Shown: positions 16,506 to 25,066 of the stretch, in pieces
Numbering within the stretch: position 1 is the stretch's first letter
Layout of the letters: each line of letters starts with the position of its first letter
Source of the DNA: Niastella soli
GTDB lineage: Bacteria > Bacteroidota > Bacteroidia > Chitinophagales > Chitinophagaceae
Reading direction: 5' to 3'
Assembly: GCF_017742245.1 (NCBI RefSeq)
Contig: NZ_JAGHKO010000001.1
Coordinates: 2,633,061 to 2,697,060, forward strand
Length of the DNA: 64,000 nucleotides
Notes under the pieces: generated by a model
Seen by the model: the letters and a program-made list of their open reading frames with translations, nothing else
Told to the model about the DNA's origin: nothing
Databases searched by the model: none
Position numbers and translations under genes: made by a program

Positions 16506-19500
16506 ATGTTTTTCACTTTTACACCAAAAACGCTGCGGAAAGGAGTGCTCCTTTCCTTTTTATCATTATGTATCTCTGTTATCTCCTTTGCTCAGCCAGC
16601 CATAAGCGCTTTTTCGCCGGCTTCAGGCCCGGTTGGATCCACGGTTACCATTACAGGCCTTAATTTCAGTGCCACACCTGCTGGTAATATCGTATTTGTA
16701 GGCGGTGTAAAAGCCAACGTTACCGCCGCTAGTACAGGTTCACTAACGGTTACTGTACCTTCGGGGGCCATGTATCAGCCCATTACCGTTACTACCAATG
16801 GACTTACCGCCTTTTCCAAAAATCCTTTTAATGTAACTTTTACCGGCGCTACGCCGTTGTTTACGACTAGTTCTTTCGATTATGCCGGCCGGGTTGATTC
16901 GGTTGATAGCAATATTGAAACTACCAAGCAAGCGGTGGGCGATTTTGACGATGATAAAAAGATAGATGTAGTAGCTGTTGACAGGTTGCACAATACACTA
17001 TCTGTTTACCGTAACACGACCACCGGCGGCGTTATTTCTTTTGCGCCAAAAACCGATTATCCCACAGGGCAGTATCCGCGAGCCGTTACCGTGGCCGATA
17101 TTGACGGCGATGGAAAACCCGATGTGATCGTTTCCAACACCAATGATTATACTGTTTCAATCTTTAAGAATACTACCACCGGCGGGGTCATTTCCTTTGC
17201 GCCCAAAGTTGATTTTGCTACGGAGCAGGACCCTGCGGGCATCTCAGTAACCGATCTTGATAATGATGGCAAACCCGACCTGGTCATTCGTACCCAGCGA
17301 CTGGAGACCATGGTGTCGGTGCTCAGGAATACCACCAGCGGCGGAACCATTTCGTTTGCCAATAAGATCGATATTATGACCGTAGCTGGTTTAAGCGACG
17401 ATCTCAGGGTTGCTGATATTGACGGCGATGGCAAAACGGATCTTGTGTTACCCGATTTCAATTTTAACGTAATACAGATCTACAGGAACACCTCTACAAC
17501 AGGGGCACTTTCTTTTGCTGCCAAACAAACTGTTGCCACCGGTTCTAACCCCGATCACCTTGAAGTGGGCGATCTGAACAGCGATGGTAAACCCGATCTG
17601 CTGGTGTCCTATTATTATGGAACCAGTATATCGGTTCTTACTAATTCCAGCGTATCGGGCACCATTAGTTTTTCTAACACTCTGAACTACCCGCTGGGCG
17701 ATAATACCTTTGGGTTAGCCATCAACGATCTGAATGGTGATGGCAAGCCTGACCTGGCAGTTGGTGTGGGCAGTAACTCAATTGCGCTTTATAAAAATAC
17801 CAGTGCTTCCGGTGGCGCTATTTCATTTAGTAGTAATGTACAAATGGGCGCTACGTTTAATGAAACCATTGCCGTAGCCGATTTTGATAACGATGGCAAA
17901 CCCGATCTGGCGCCGTTAAGCGGTATCTATCGGGTAACCATCTGGAAGAACCGAACGGCCAGTCCGCAGTTGTTGTCATTTACACCTGCTACTGCTATGG
18001 CCGGCACCACTATCACCATTAGTGGTGTTTATTTGTCTGGCGTGAATGCCGTAAGTTTTGGCGGCGTTCCTGCCGCATCGTTTTCGGTAGTGAATGATAA
18101 TACCGTAACAGCAGTGGTAGGAGCAGGTGAATCGGGACCGGTAACAGTAAAAACTTCAACAGACTCTGCCCGGGCTAATGGGTTCGTTTTTACTTCACCG
18201 CCGGTTATCACCGGGTTTAATCCTTCCAGCGCCTCCAATGGTGAATCTATAACCATCACGGGTAATTATTTTACAGGCGCCACTGCTGTAAGTTTTGGCG
18301 GCACGGCCGCTGCGTCTTTTTCTGTAATAGACAATCATACCATTACTGCCAAAGTGGCCAATGGAACATCGGGTGATGTAAGTGTTACTACACAATACGG
18401 CACCGCATCGGTTCCCGGGTTTGCCTATACGCCCATACCCGGTCTTACATCGTTTAGTCCGAACAAGGGGGGAGCAGGAACAACTATTACCATCAACGGA
18501 ACAAATTTGCTGGGGGCCACTGCGGTTAGTTTTGGCGGTGTAGCGGCCCGGTCGTTCACGGTCGTTTCTGCAACCCGCATTAATGCGGTGGTAGAAGGCG
18601 GCGCTTCTGGCGCTATTGCCGTAACAACTCCGTTCGGCACGGCAACCATCAATGGCTTTAGTTTCGTACCTCCGCCTACCATTACCTCATTTACCCCGTC
18701 GGTAGCACCTACAAACGGGTTGGTTACCATAACCGGTATTAACTTTAGCTACGTGACCGGCGTTCAGTTTGGCGGCGTTGCGGCTACCAGTTTTACTATA
18801 GATAATCCAACTACCATCTACGCCTGGGTGGGCGCCGGCGCTTCCGGCGATGTTGCCGTTTTTTCGCCCTATGGTAATGCCAGTTTACCGGGTTTAACGG
18901 TTAAGCCACGCCCGGTGATCACGTCGTTTAGTCCAACCACAGGTCCCGTTGGTTCTACGGTTACCATTACCGGCCAGCATTTCACTACTGCAAGCAAGGT
19001 TTTGTTTGGACCGGCTGAAGCAGTTTCATTCACCGTTGTGTCGGATAATATTATAACGGCTGTTGCCGGTGTTGGCTACAGTGGTCCTATTACTGTATAT
19101 AATGATATTGCCTCTGGCGTTTCGAACGATTATTTTTACTTCCAGTATGCGCCACCCGAAATAACTTCTTTTACTCCAACGTCGGGAGCTACAGGAACAC
19201 AGGTAACCATAACCGGTAAGAACTTTTACCCGGAAATTACAACCGTGTATTTTGGTAATAAGGGTGCATCGAAGGTGGTGGTGAACTCCCAAACGAGTAT
19301 GACCGCCACGGTTGGCGCCGGCAATTCGGGCGATGTTATGGTAACAACCAATGGCGGCACTGCCTCATTGCCCGGCTTTACATATATACCGCCGCCACCT
19401 GCAATTACCGAGCTAACACCTGCACATGCGGTGGAAGGAACGGCTGTTATTATTACCGGCGAAAGGTTTACCGGTGTTACAGGTGTAACGTTTGGCGGCG

Positions 19501-22238
19501 TGCCGGCAGCCTCGTTTACGATCACTTCAAATAACTATATCACGGCCATAGTTGGTGCGGGCGCTTCTGGCGATGTTGCCGTTACCAACCCTTCGGGTAC
19601 AGGTAAAAAATCGGGTTTCCTTTTTGGAGAGGTGATCATTAGTTCAATTTCTCCTGCTACCGGCGGGCCCGGTACGGTTGTAACCATTATAGGATCAGGA
19701 TTTGTAAATGGATCTAAAGTATCGTTTGGTGGTGTTGCCGGAACTTCAGTTAAGGTAAACTCACCTACAAGTATAACGGCTACCGTGCCAACAGGTGGAG
19801 CAGGGCTGGTTACTGTAACCCTGCCGGATGGATTTTCGGGTTTCAGCGATGCCTTTACCTACGTGTCGCAGTATACCACCATCACATCCGTTACACCCAA
19901 TGTGGGTACTGCGGGGTCAACTGTTGAAATTAAAGGTTCTAACTTTTCACAGGCATCAGACGTAAAGTTTGGCGGTGTGTCTGCTGCTTCCTTTACGGTG
20001 AATTCTCCTTATTCCATTTCGGCTACTGTAGCGGGTGGAGCAACGGGTAATGTGGCGGTTACTACGCCTCTGGGCATTGGTACGTTTAATGGTTTTACTT
20101 ATACCACTGCACCCATTATTACCAGCTTTACACCGGAAGCGGCTTTGTCGGGAACAACGATCACCATTACGGGCGCCAACTTTAATACAACGGCGGCGGC
20201 AAACATCGTATACTTTGGCGGACTGAAAGCAGAAGTATTAACTGCTTCTGCAAAATCGCTCACGGTAAAAGTGCCGGCGGGTGCACCGTATGATTATATA
20301 ACTGTAAGCAATAATAACCTTACCGGTTATTCACAAGGAAAGTTCAAGGCATTGCTGAATGCAACTGCGCCATTAAGCGTCGCTTCGTTTGAAGCGAGAA
20401 TTGATAGTGCCTGGGGTATTTGGGGTTCTTCGCCCAGGCAGGTAAATGCTGCTGATTTTGACCTCGATGGCAAACCTGATGTAGCCGTTTGTCATATCGG
20501 TACTATAGGTACAGAACACATTGCCATCTTTAAAAACAATTCAAATGTTGGTAAACTGTCGTTCTTACCAAAACAACTCATTAATTCAACGCACGGCCCA
20601 CTTAATTCTGCCACCGGTGATTTGGATGGCGATGGTAAACTCGATCTGATCGTGGCCAATGCAATGGATGGTCAGAATCTTTCGGTATACAGAAACAACA
20701 GCACCGGTAATAACATTTCATTCGAGAACGAGGTATATTATCCGTATACCGGTCCCGATGCGAATTATGTAGCCTGCACCGATATTGATAACGACGGAAA
20801 ACCAGACATCATCATCGTCTCTGCATACGGCGGTGCTTATGTATATCGTAATACCAGCACGGTAGGTAATTTGTCTTTTGTTAGAGCCCCCTTTAACGCT
20901 GGTATTTATATAAATGCGCTTACAGTGGCTGATATTGACCATGATGGAAAAACAGACCTCGTGTTGTTGGCACACTCCGTTTCATCGAACAGCCTTGGCG
21001 TTGTAATGAGAAATACAAGTACACCCGGCACGATCGTATTTGAACAGGGTAAGCCGTTTCAAACCGGTCCTGACCCGCGGTATTTAGCCGTAGGCGATAT
21101 GGATGGCGATGGTAAGCTGGATATTCTGATACCCGGCGGAAACAGTAAAAATTCAATCTCCATTGTAAGGAACCTGAGCATACCCGGTAACATATTAATG
21201 GATAACAGGAAAGACCTCACTACCATTGGTACACCGGGAGCAGTGGAGATCGGCGATCTGAATGGCGATGGTAAACCTGATATTCTTGCTGCCGATAACG
21301 GGGCACTGGCTATCTTTCCCAATACGAGCACGACTGGTAGTTTCTCCTTTGGCAATAGAATAGAATTGACGACCGCCGCACGGGTGTATTCAATTTGTGT
21401 TTCTGATATTGATTCAGACCAGCGCCCTGATATTATTGTGTCTAATGAGCAGGTAGGAAGCATTTCTTTTTTCCGTAACAAATTGAGCTCACTGGTGGTG
21501 AACTCTTTCTCACCTGCAAGCGGTACTACGGGAACCGTGGTTACCATTAAAGGTGAAAATTTGGGCGGCGCTACTGCGGTTACCATTGGCGGTGTATCTG
21601 TTTCTTCTTTCACGGTGGTTGATGCCAATACCGTTACTGCGGTGGTGGGCGCCGGTAAATCGGGCGATGTAATTGTAACCACACCGGTGGGCACAGTGAG
21701 CCTGAGCAGCTTTACTTATATTGGCGCACCGGTTATTACCTCGTTCACCCCAACAACAGCAGGAACAGGCGCTACCGTAACTATAAAGGGTACTTACTTT
21801 ACAGGCGCAGCTGCGGTAAGTTTTGGTGGTGTGGCGGCCCGTTCATTCAGCGTTACTTCCGATTCTGTTATTACGGCTGTAGTTGGGGTGGGGACTTCAG
21901 GTACAGTGGCTGTAACAACACCCATTGGCAAAGGAACATGCGATGGTTTTATTTACGATGCCTTAACGGCTATTGTTGATCCGGCAAATGCAAACAGTAA
22001 AGAGCTGATGGTAAAACCGAATCCGGCGCGTGATGTGTTGATCATTAAACACCCGGCTGCTTCAAAAACAGCTACGTTGCGGTTTGTTGATATTACCGGC
22101 CGTTCGGTAAAGCTGATCAACCTGGCGCAGGGTGTAACGGAAACGGCTACCTCTGTAAACGGATTGCAGGCAGGCATTTACACCATTGTTTGGAGTGATG
22201 GAAACAGAACATTAAGCAGACTGGTGGCTGTGCAATAG
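16506..22238 (+). CDS. giant IPT/TIG and VCBS-repeat surface protein with type IX sorting domain
   Basis: 1910 residues. Signal peptide 1-29 (ending SFAQ). One IPT/TIG domain lies at about 31-110, then six or seven FG-GAP/VCBS units (VADIDGDGKPDVIVSN type, calcium-binding DxDxDGxxD loops) to about 490. Ten IPT domains of about 78 residues follow (ITSFTPxxxxxGTxVTITGxxF ... VSFGGVAA), then a second VCBS block at about 1300-1660, two more IPT domains and, at about 1835-1910, a type IX secretion C-terminal domain (VKPNPARDVLIIKH ... GLQAGIYTIVWSDG). It should be exported by the T9SS and anchored or released at the surface, probably as an adhesin or binding protein. No catalytic domain was recognised. 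It is the only intact gene between repeat copies A and B. Confidence 0.9.
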   Translation: MFFTFTPKTLRKGVLLSFLSLCISVISFAQPAISAFSPASGPVGSTVTITGLNFSATPAGNIVFVGGVKANVTAASTGSLTVTVPSGAMYQPITVTTNGLTAFSKNPFNVTFTGATPLFTTSSFDYAGRVDSVDSNIETTKQAVGDFDDDKKIDVVAVDRLHNTLSVYRNTTTGGVISFAPKTDYPTGQYPRAVTVADIDGDGKPDVIVSNTNDYTVSIFKNTTTGGVISFAPKVDFATEQDPAGISVTDLDNDGKPDLVIRTQRLETMVSVLRNTTSGGTISFANKIDIMTVAGLSDDLRVADIDGDGKTDLVLPDFNFNVIQIYRNTSTTGALSFAAKQTVATGSNPDHLEVGDLNSDGKPDLLVSYYYGTSISVLTNSSVSGTISFSNTLNYPLGDNTFGLAINDLNGDGKPDLAVGVGSNSIALYKNTSASGGAISFSSNVQMGATFNETIAVADFDNDGKPDLAPLSGIYRVTIWKNRTASPQLLSFTPATAMAGTTITISGVYLSGVNAVSFGGVPAASFSVVNDNTVTAVVGAGESGPVTVKTSTDSARANGFVFTSPPVITGFNPSSASNGESITITGNYFTGATAVSFGGTAAASFSVIDNHTITAKVANGTSGDVSVTTQYGTASVPGFAYTPIPGLTSFSPNKGGAGTTITINGTNLLGATAVSFGGVAARSFTVVSATRINAVVEGGASGAIAVTTPFGTATINGFSFVPPPTITSFTPSVAPTNGLVTITGINFSYVTGVQFGGVAATSFTIDNPTTIYAWVGAGASGDVAVFSPYGNASLPGLTVKPRPVITSFSPTTGPVGSTVTITGQHFTTASKVLFGPAEAVSFTVVSDNIITAVAGVGYSGPITVYNDIASGVSNDYFYFQYAPPEITSFTPTSGATGTQVTITGKNFYPEITTVYFGNKGASKVVVNSQTSMTATVGAGNSGDVMVTTNGGTASLPGFTYIPPPPAITELTPAHAVEGTAVIITGERFTGVTGVTFGGVPAASFTITSNNYITAIVGAGASGDVAVTNPSGTGKKSGFLFGEVIISSISPATGGPGTVVTIIGSGFVNGSKVSFGGVAGTSVKVNSPTSITATVPTGGAGLVTVTLPDGFSGFSDAFTYVSQYTTITSVTPNVGTAGSTVEIKGSNFSQASDVKFGGVSAASFTVNSPYSISATVAGGATGNVAVTTPLGIGTFNGFTYTTAPIITSFTPEAALSGTTITITGANFNTTAAANIVYFGGLKAEVLTASAKSLTVKVPAGAPYDYITVSNNNLTGYSQGKFKALLNATAPLSVASFEARIDSAWGIWGSSPRQVNAADFDLDGKPDVAVCHIGTIGTEHIAIFKNNSNVGKLSFLPKQLINSTHGPLNSATGDLDGDGKLDLIVANAMDGQNLSVYRNNSTGNNISFENEVYYPYTGPDANYVACTDIDNDGKPDIIIVSAYGGAYVYRNTSTVGNLSFVRAPFNAGIYINALTVADIDHDGKTDLVLLAHSVSSNSLGVVMRNTSTPGTIVFEQGKPFQTGPDPRYLAVGDMDGDGKLDILIPGGNSKNSISIVRNLSIPGNILMDNRKDLTTIGTPGAVEIGDLNGDGKPDILAADNGALAIFPNTSTTGSFSFGNRIELTTAARVYSICVSDIDSDQRPDIIVSNEQVGSISFFRNKLSSLVVNSFSPASGTTGTVVTIKGENLGGATAVTIGGVSVSSFTVVDANTVTAVVGAGKSGDVIVTTPVGTVSLSSFTYIGAPVITSFTPTTAGTGATVTIKGTYFTGAAAVSFGGVAARSFSVTSDSVITAVVGVGTSGTVAVTTPIGKGTCDGFIYDALTAIVDPANANSKELMVKPNPARDVLIIKHPAASKTATLRFVDITGRSVKLINLAQGVTETATSVNGLQAGIYTIVWSDGNRTLSRLVAVQ

Positions 22239-22595
22239 CAGCACCTTGTATAAAAAAGAAGAGGGCATCTCAAAAGTAATTTTGGGGCGCCTTTTTCATT
22301 TTCAGTTTTTAGGGTGGGTTTATCCACGGAAGCACTGTATAACTAAACGCGTACTGGATTAGTAACAAGCTTTGGTTATGTTGTTTTTAACGGTATTGAA
22401 AGAGGCAAAAAATTATCAATTGTTTTTAAAAGCAACTTCCAGAACCAGGCGATGTTACCTGAGTGTAGATTTTTTGATATAGTTTGATTACTTTTGATAT
22501 ACAAGCTCTTTCACATCCCTCATTCAGTGAGTGATCCGGTGAGTTCGATAAATTTGATTTATAGGTAATTAATTTTCAATAAATTATGGAGGATA
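22239..22595. other. non-coding gap with right-hand arm-like repeat
   Basis: About 357 bases after the giant gene. A weak hairpin near 22265-22295 (GAGGGCATCTC ... GGGGCGCC) could terminate it. CAGTGAGTGATCCGGTGAGT at 22525-22544 matches the left-end 20-mer at 15297-15316 with one difference. No gene seen. Confidence 0.5.
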
Positions 22596-22797
22596 TTCGA
22601 ATCCTGTCCTCCCGACAAAACAAACAAAGCCTTTGGCGAAAGCCAAGGGCTTTTTTGTTTGGTAGCATGCAAGCTTGCTTGCCATGCGAACAAATAAAAA
22701 AGACCATACGTCCGCCAGCCGGCGGACGGAAAGGCTTTGTATGTTTTAGCTCCACCCATTTCAGGATCGCCGAAGGCAATCCTGTCCTCCCGACTAA
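22596..22797 (+). repeat. tRNA-Pro 3'-end repeat unit, copy B
   Basis: 202 bases matching copy A base for base as read, starting TTCGAATCCTG (the tRNA-Pro T loop) and ending CCCGACTAA. The rest of the tRNA is missing, so this is a displaced 3' end as found at the far boundary of an element integrated in a tRNA. A new terminator-like hairpin AAGGAATACAG ... TGTTCCTTTTTTT follows at 22801-22831. Confidence 0.9.
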
Positions 22798-22925
22798 GAA
22801 AAAGGAATACAGCAATGTGTTCCTTTTTTTATTTTGGGAAAGTTCCAACTATCAACGGATCAAGTCAACCCTCATTAGACCCTTCAAAATACGTTTTGGG
22901 TCAGAAACTAAAGAACGCTGAAAGT

Positions 22926-22960
22926 AAAAAAGGCGCCTTACTTATTATAAGACGCCTTTG
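22926..22960 (-). terminator. terminator of the lipoprotein gene
   Basis: AAAAAGGCGCC ... GACGCCTTT stem just beyond the stop of the minus-strand lipoprotein gene, with the A tract on the + strand giving a T tail. Confidence 0.65.
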
Positions 22961-22977
22961 AATATTATCAGTATAGC

Positions 22978-23886
22978 TTAATTAAGATTAATAACTGTAG
23001 AATCGCTCCATATCGGATTTACCGATATCAGGTAATCGCCTGCAGTAGGATTTGCCAAGTCGCTTAAATTTCCCTTAATAGTTGTTTTTTTGTTTGCTTC
23101 GATTATTAAATTATTAAAAGTTTTAGTCTGCGTAGTTCCAGTCTGGTTTATATACATAATACTTGTGGTAATGGGAACAGTAGTAGAGCCAATTACATAG
23201 GCTTCAAAAGTTGTCTGATTGAGCCTCTTTGCATAAGTAAACACAGGAGGGTTTCTGTTGTCTATTGTTTCATTTTTTACATAAAACCAGACAGGTATAT
23301 TGTTTAACTTAACAGTTACCGCCCCATTAGGATCAGTATCGGGCAATGCGTTATATAGTTCTACGCGTAACAACCCTGTAATTCGATTTAATGCTATTTG
23401 CTGAGGTTGTGGCACAGGGTTTCCTGATGAATTTACTGTAACAGAGATCTTTTTAAAAAACACATCCGGAAATGAAGCTGCTTCACTATTCACTAAATCT
23501 TGCGGACCCAATGCGGCAACATTAAGCACCCCACCTAAATTTTTTCCAACAGGACCGGACGATGCATATACCACAATAGTATAGGTATCAGACTTCAAGG
23601 AATCATCTATTACTCCAAAACCGGCCGAAGTCTGAGCTCGAACTTGATGAATGGAGTTTTTTAGCAAACCATCGCTTCCATAAGCGTAATAGTAAACGTC
23701 TGTGATTGCGGCCAGGGTAGAATCTGTCTCCACTCGCATGTTTTTAGTTTCAATTAAAAAATTGGAAATACTAAAACTTACGGGATACTTAGTTTCGGTT
23801 GCTGCTGAACTGTCATCAGTGGAGGTGCTTTTCTTACAGGCAAATAACGAACTTGCCAGAAATAGGGCCAGGATTATTTTTTTCAT
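22978..23886 (-). CDS. lipoprotein, possibly a FimB/Mfa2-type fimbrial anchor
   Basis: 302 residues with a lipoprotein signal peptide whose lipobox is SLFAC (Cys17), followed by a Ser/Thr/Asp linker. The mature part is beta-rich, with two apparent halves: residues 35-160 (SISNFLIETKNMRV ... YTIVVYASSG) and 165-302 (LNRITGLLRVELYNALPD). The motif of a basic residue plus ITGLLRVEL, and the overall size, recall the fimbrillin-anchor Mfa2/FimB family of Bacteroidota, but the match is by eye and could equally be a generic DUF4397-like lipoprotein. It sits alone between repeat copies B and C, opposite in strand to both large surface proteins. Confidence 0.55.
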   Translation of the reverse strand: MKKIILALFLASSLFACKKSTSTDDSSAATETKYPVSFSISNFLIETKNMRVETDSTLAAITDVYYYAYGSDGLLKNSIHQVRAQTSAGFGVIDDSLKSDTYTIVVYASSGPVGKNLGGVLNVAALGPQDLVNSEAASFPDVFFKKISVTVNSSGNPVPQPQQIALNRITGLLRVELYNALPDTDPNGAVTVKLNNIPVWFYVKNETIDNRNPPVFTYAKRLNQTTFEAYVIGSTTVPITTSIMYINQTGTTQTKTFNNLIIEANKKTTIKGNLSDLANPTAGDYLISVNPIWSDSTVINLN

Positions 23887-23960
23887 AATAGAATAAAAAA
23901 TTAATTAATAACGCAAATTATATCAAAATAATATAGCATTTTAGTTCTTTTTCATTAGAA

Positions 23961-23980
23961 ATCTGTCCAGTTCTCCCGAC
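23961..23980 (+). repeat. isolated attachment-like core
   Basis: TCTGTCCAGTTCTCCCGAC resembles the tRNA-Pro end CCTGTCC-TCCCGAC with a small insertion. The same variant recurs at the left of copy D (28117) and, more diverged, of copy C (24463). It is not followed by the rest of the repeat unit. Confidence 0.45.
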
Positions 23981-24049
23981 TACATGTCTCACGAAGCTGC
24001 TTTCGTTATGCTTCTATTCCTTCTCCGTTTTTGCCTTCGAGGCTACTGG

Positions 24050-24370
24050 TTAGAAAATTAAAGCAGTATATAACAGACCCTTTTCCTCAGTATCCTCAGG
24101 GACATATTGGCTATACAACGAACCAGGCAGCAGGTTCAAGGTCAGGTGTACCAATCTGCGCCGTTTATCGCCGGATTTATAATCTTTTATTTTGTCGGGA
24201 TCAGGTAATTTTTCCCCTTTACCCTGCCAATTAATTTCATACCTGACTAATCCCGGATTCGGAATAAATTCCTCATTGTATTTGATCTGGTCAGCCACCA
24301 GATTGGCTATCGATTTACCGGTATAATGGTTTATCTCATCGTCTTTGACTTTGTCGACGGTCAGCGCCAT
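24050..24370 (-). CDS. unrecognised ORF in the accessory region
   Basis: 106 codons from an ATG. The composition is protein-like (charged, no low complexity): ALTVDKVKDDEINHYTGKS, then later GDKRRRLVHLTLNLLPGSLY. No signal peptide, no membrane segment and no family that I recognise. It could be a complete small protein or a fragment of a gene lost during insertion events around copies B to C. The surrounding 23887-24456 DNA otherwise shows only the isolated attachment-like core. Confidence 0.3.
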   Translation of the reverse strand: MALTVDKVKDDEINHYTGKSIANLVADQIKYNEEFIPNPGLVRYEINWQGKGEKLPDPDKIKDYKSGDKRRRLVHLTLNLLPGSLYSQYVPEDTEEKGLLYTALIF

Positions 24371-24456
24371 GTGCTATGTCTGTTCAGTAAATTGCCAATA
24401 TTTTATTGTTCAATATATACGTAATCTGTAATTTCCAATAAATCCTTTATGAACAG

Positions 24457-24661
24457 GTTCGACATTTGTCCAGTCCACCCGACAAAACAAACAAAGCCTT
24501 TGGCGAAAGCCAAGGGCTTTGTTGTTTGGTAGCATGCAAGCTTGCTTGCCATGCGAACAAATAAAAAAGACCATACGTCCGCCAGCTGGCGGACGGAAAG
24601 GCTTTGTATGTTTTAGCTCCGCCCATTTCAGGATCGCCGAAGGCAATCCTGTCCTCCCGAC
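24457..24661 (+). repeat. tRNA-Pro 3'-end repeat unit, copy C (diverged)
   Basis: Shares the body of copies A and B with substitutions (GGCTTTGTTG for GGCTTTTTTG, CAGCTGGCGG for CAGCCGGCGG, CTCCGCCC for CTCCACCC). Its left core is degenerate (TTCGACATTTGTCCAGTCC, then ACCCGAC), while its right core AATCCTGTCCTCCCGAC is intact at 24645-24661. The next base begins an IS110-like transposase fragment. Confidence 0.85.
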
Positions 24662-24853
24662 CGGTCTCTATTTTCAAAGCCACGTACATCTCCAATCTCC
24701 AGCAACCATAATATGGCTATCGTACGGCCTATGCCTGGCACACCCATCAAATAGTTCTGTCTTTGTAACATCAACGTTCTAAGCTTTCGTTCTACTTCCA
24801 ATAACAACTGACGCAAAAATTTTGCCTCAGATTTTTCGCCAGGCGCCAGTTCC
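24662..24853 (-). pseudogene. IS110-family transposase fragment
   Basis: About 64 codons on the minus strand. The frame reads EKSEAKFLRQLLLEVERKL, then LMGVPGIGRTIAILWLLEIG and DVRGFEN. The string of two aliphatic residues, x-PGIG, then ALL-EIGD and RFxN is the helix-hairpin-helix region of the Transposase_20 (C-terminal) domain of IS110/IS116 transposases. The frame is cut exactly where repeat copy C begins, and no N-terminal RuvC-like DEDD domain is visible, so this is a remnant. No terminal inverted repeats were identified. Confidence 0.6.
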
Positions 24854-25066
24854 TAACAAACTGTACACGGTATCGAAAATGCTACAAAATCATAGACCTA
24901 CAAACCTCCGCTGTTCACCTACTATTTTACGCAGTTGACCACACGTGGCAGGCCGGGACTGGTATTAAATAATACATTCATATTTTTTTATTAAAAGTAC
25001 TTCCGCACAAAATGTAGGCATTGGTACTTTCAGGCCTAGTGCCAATTTGTCAAAAAAAAATACTTA
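24854..25066. other. gap before the FG-GAP gene
   Basis: About 210 bases with no gene. The final 100 bases are AT-rich and presumably contain the promoter of the FG-GAP protein gene. Confidence 0.35.

Noticed and set aside
21059-21694. 211-codon and other antisense frames under the IPT/VCBS gene
   Set aside because: Shadows produced by the repeated Thr/Val/Gly codons of the giant gene on the opposite strand.
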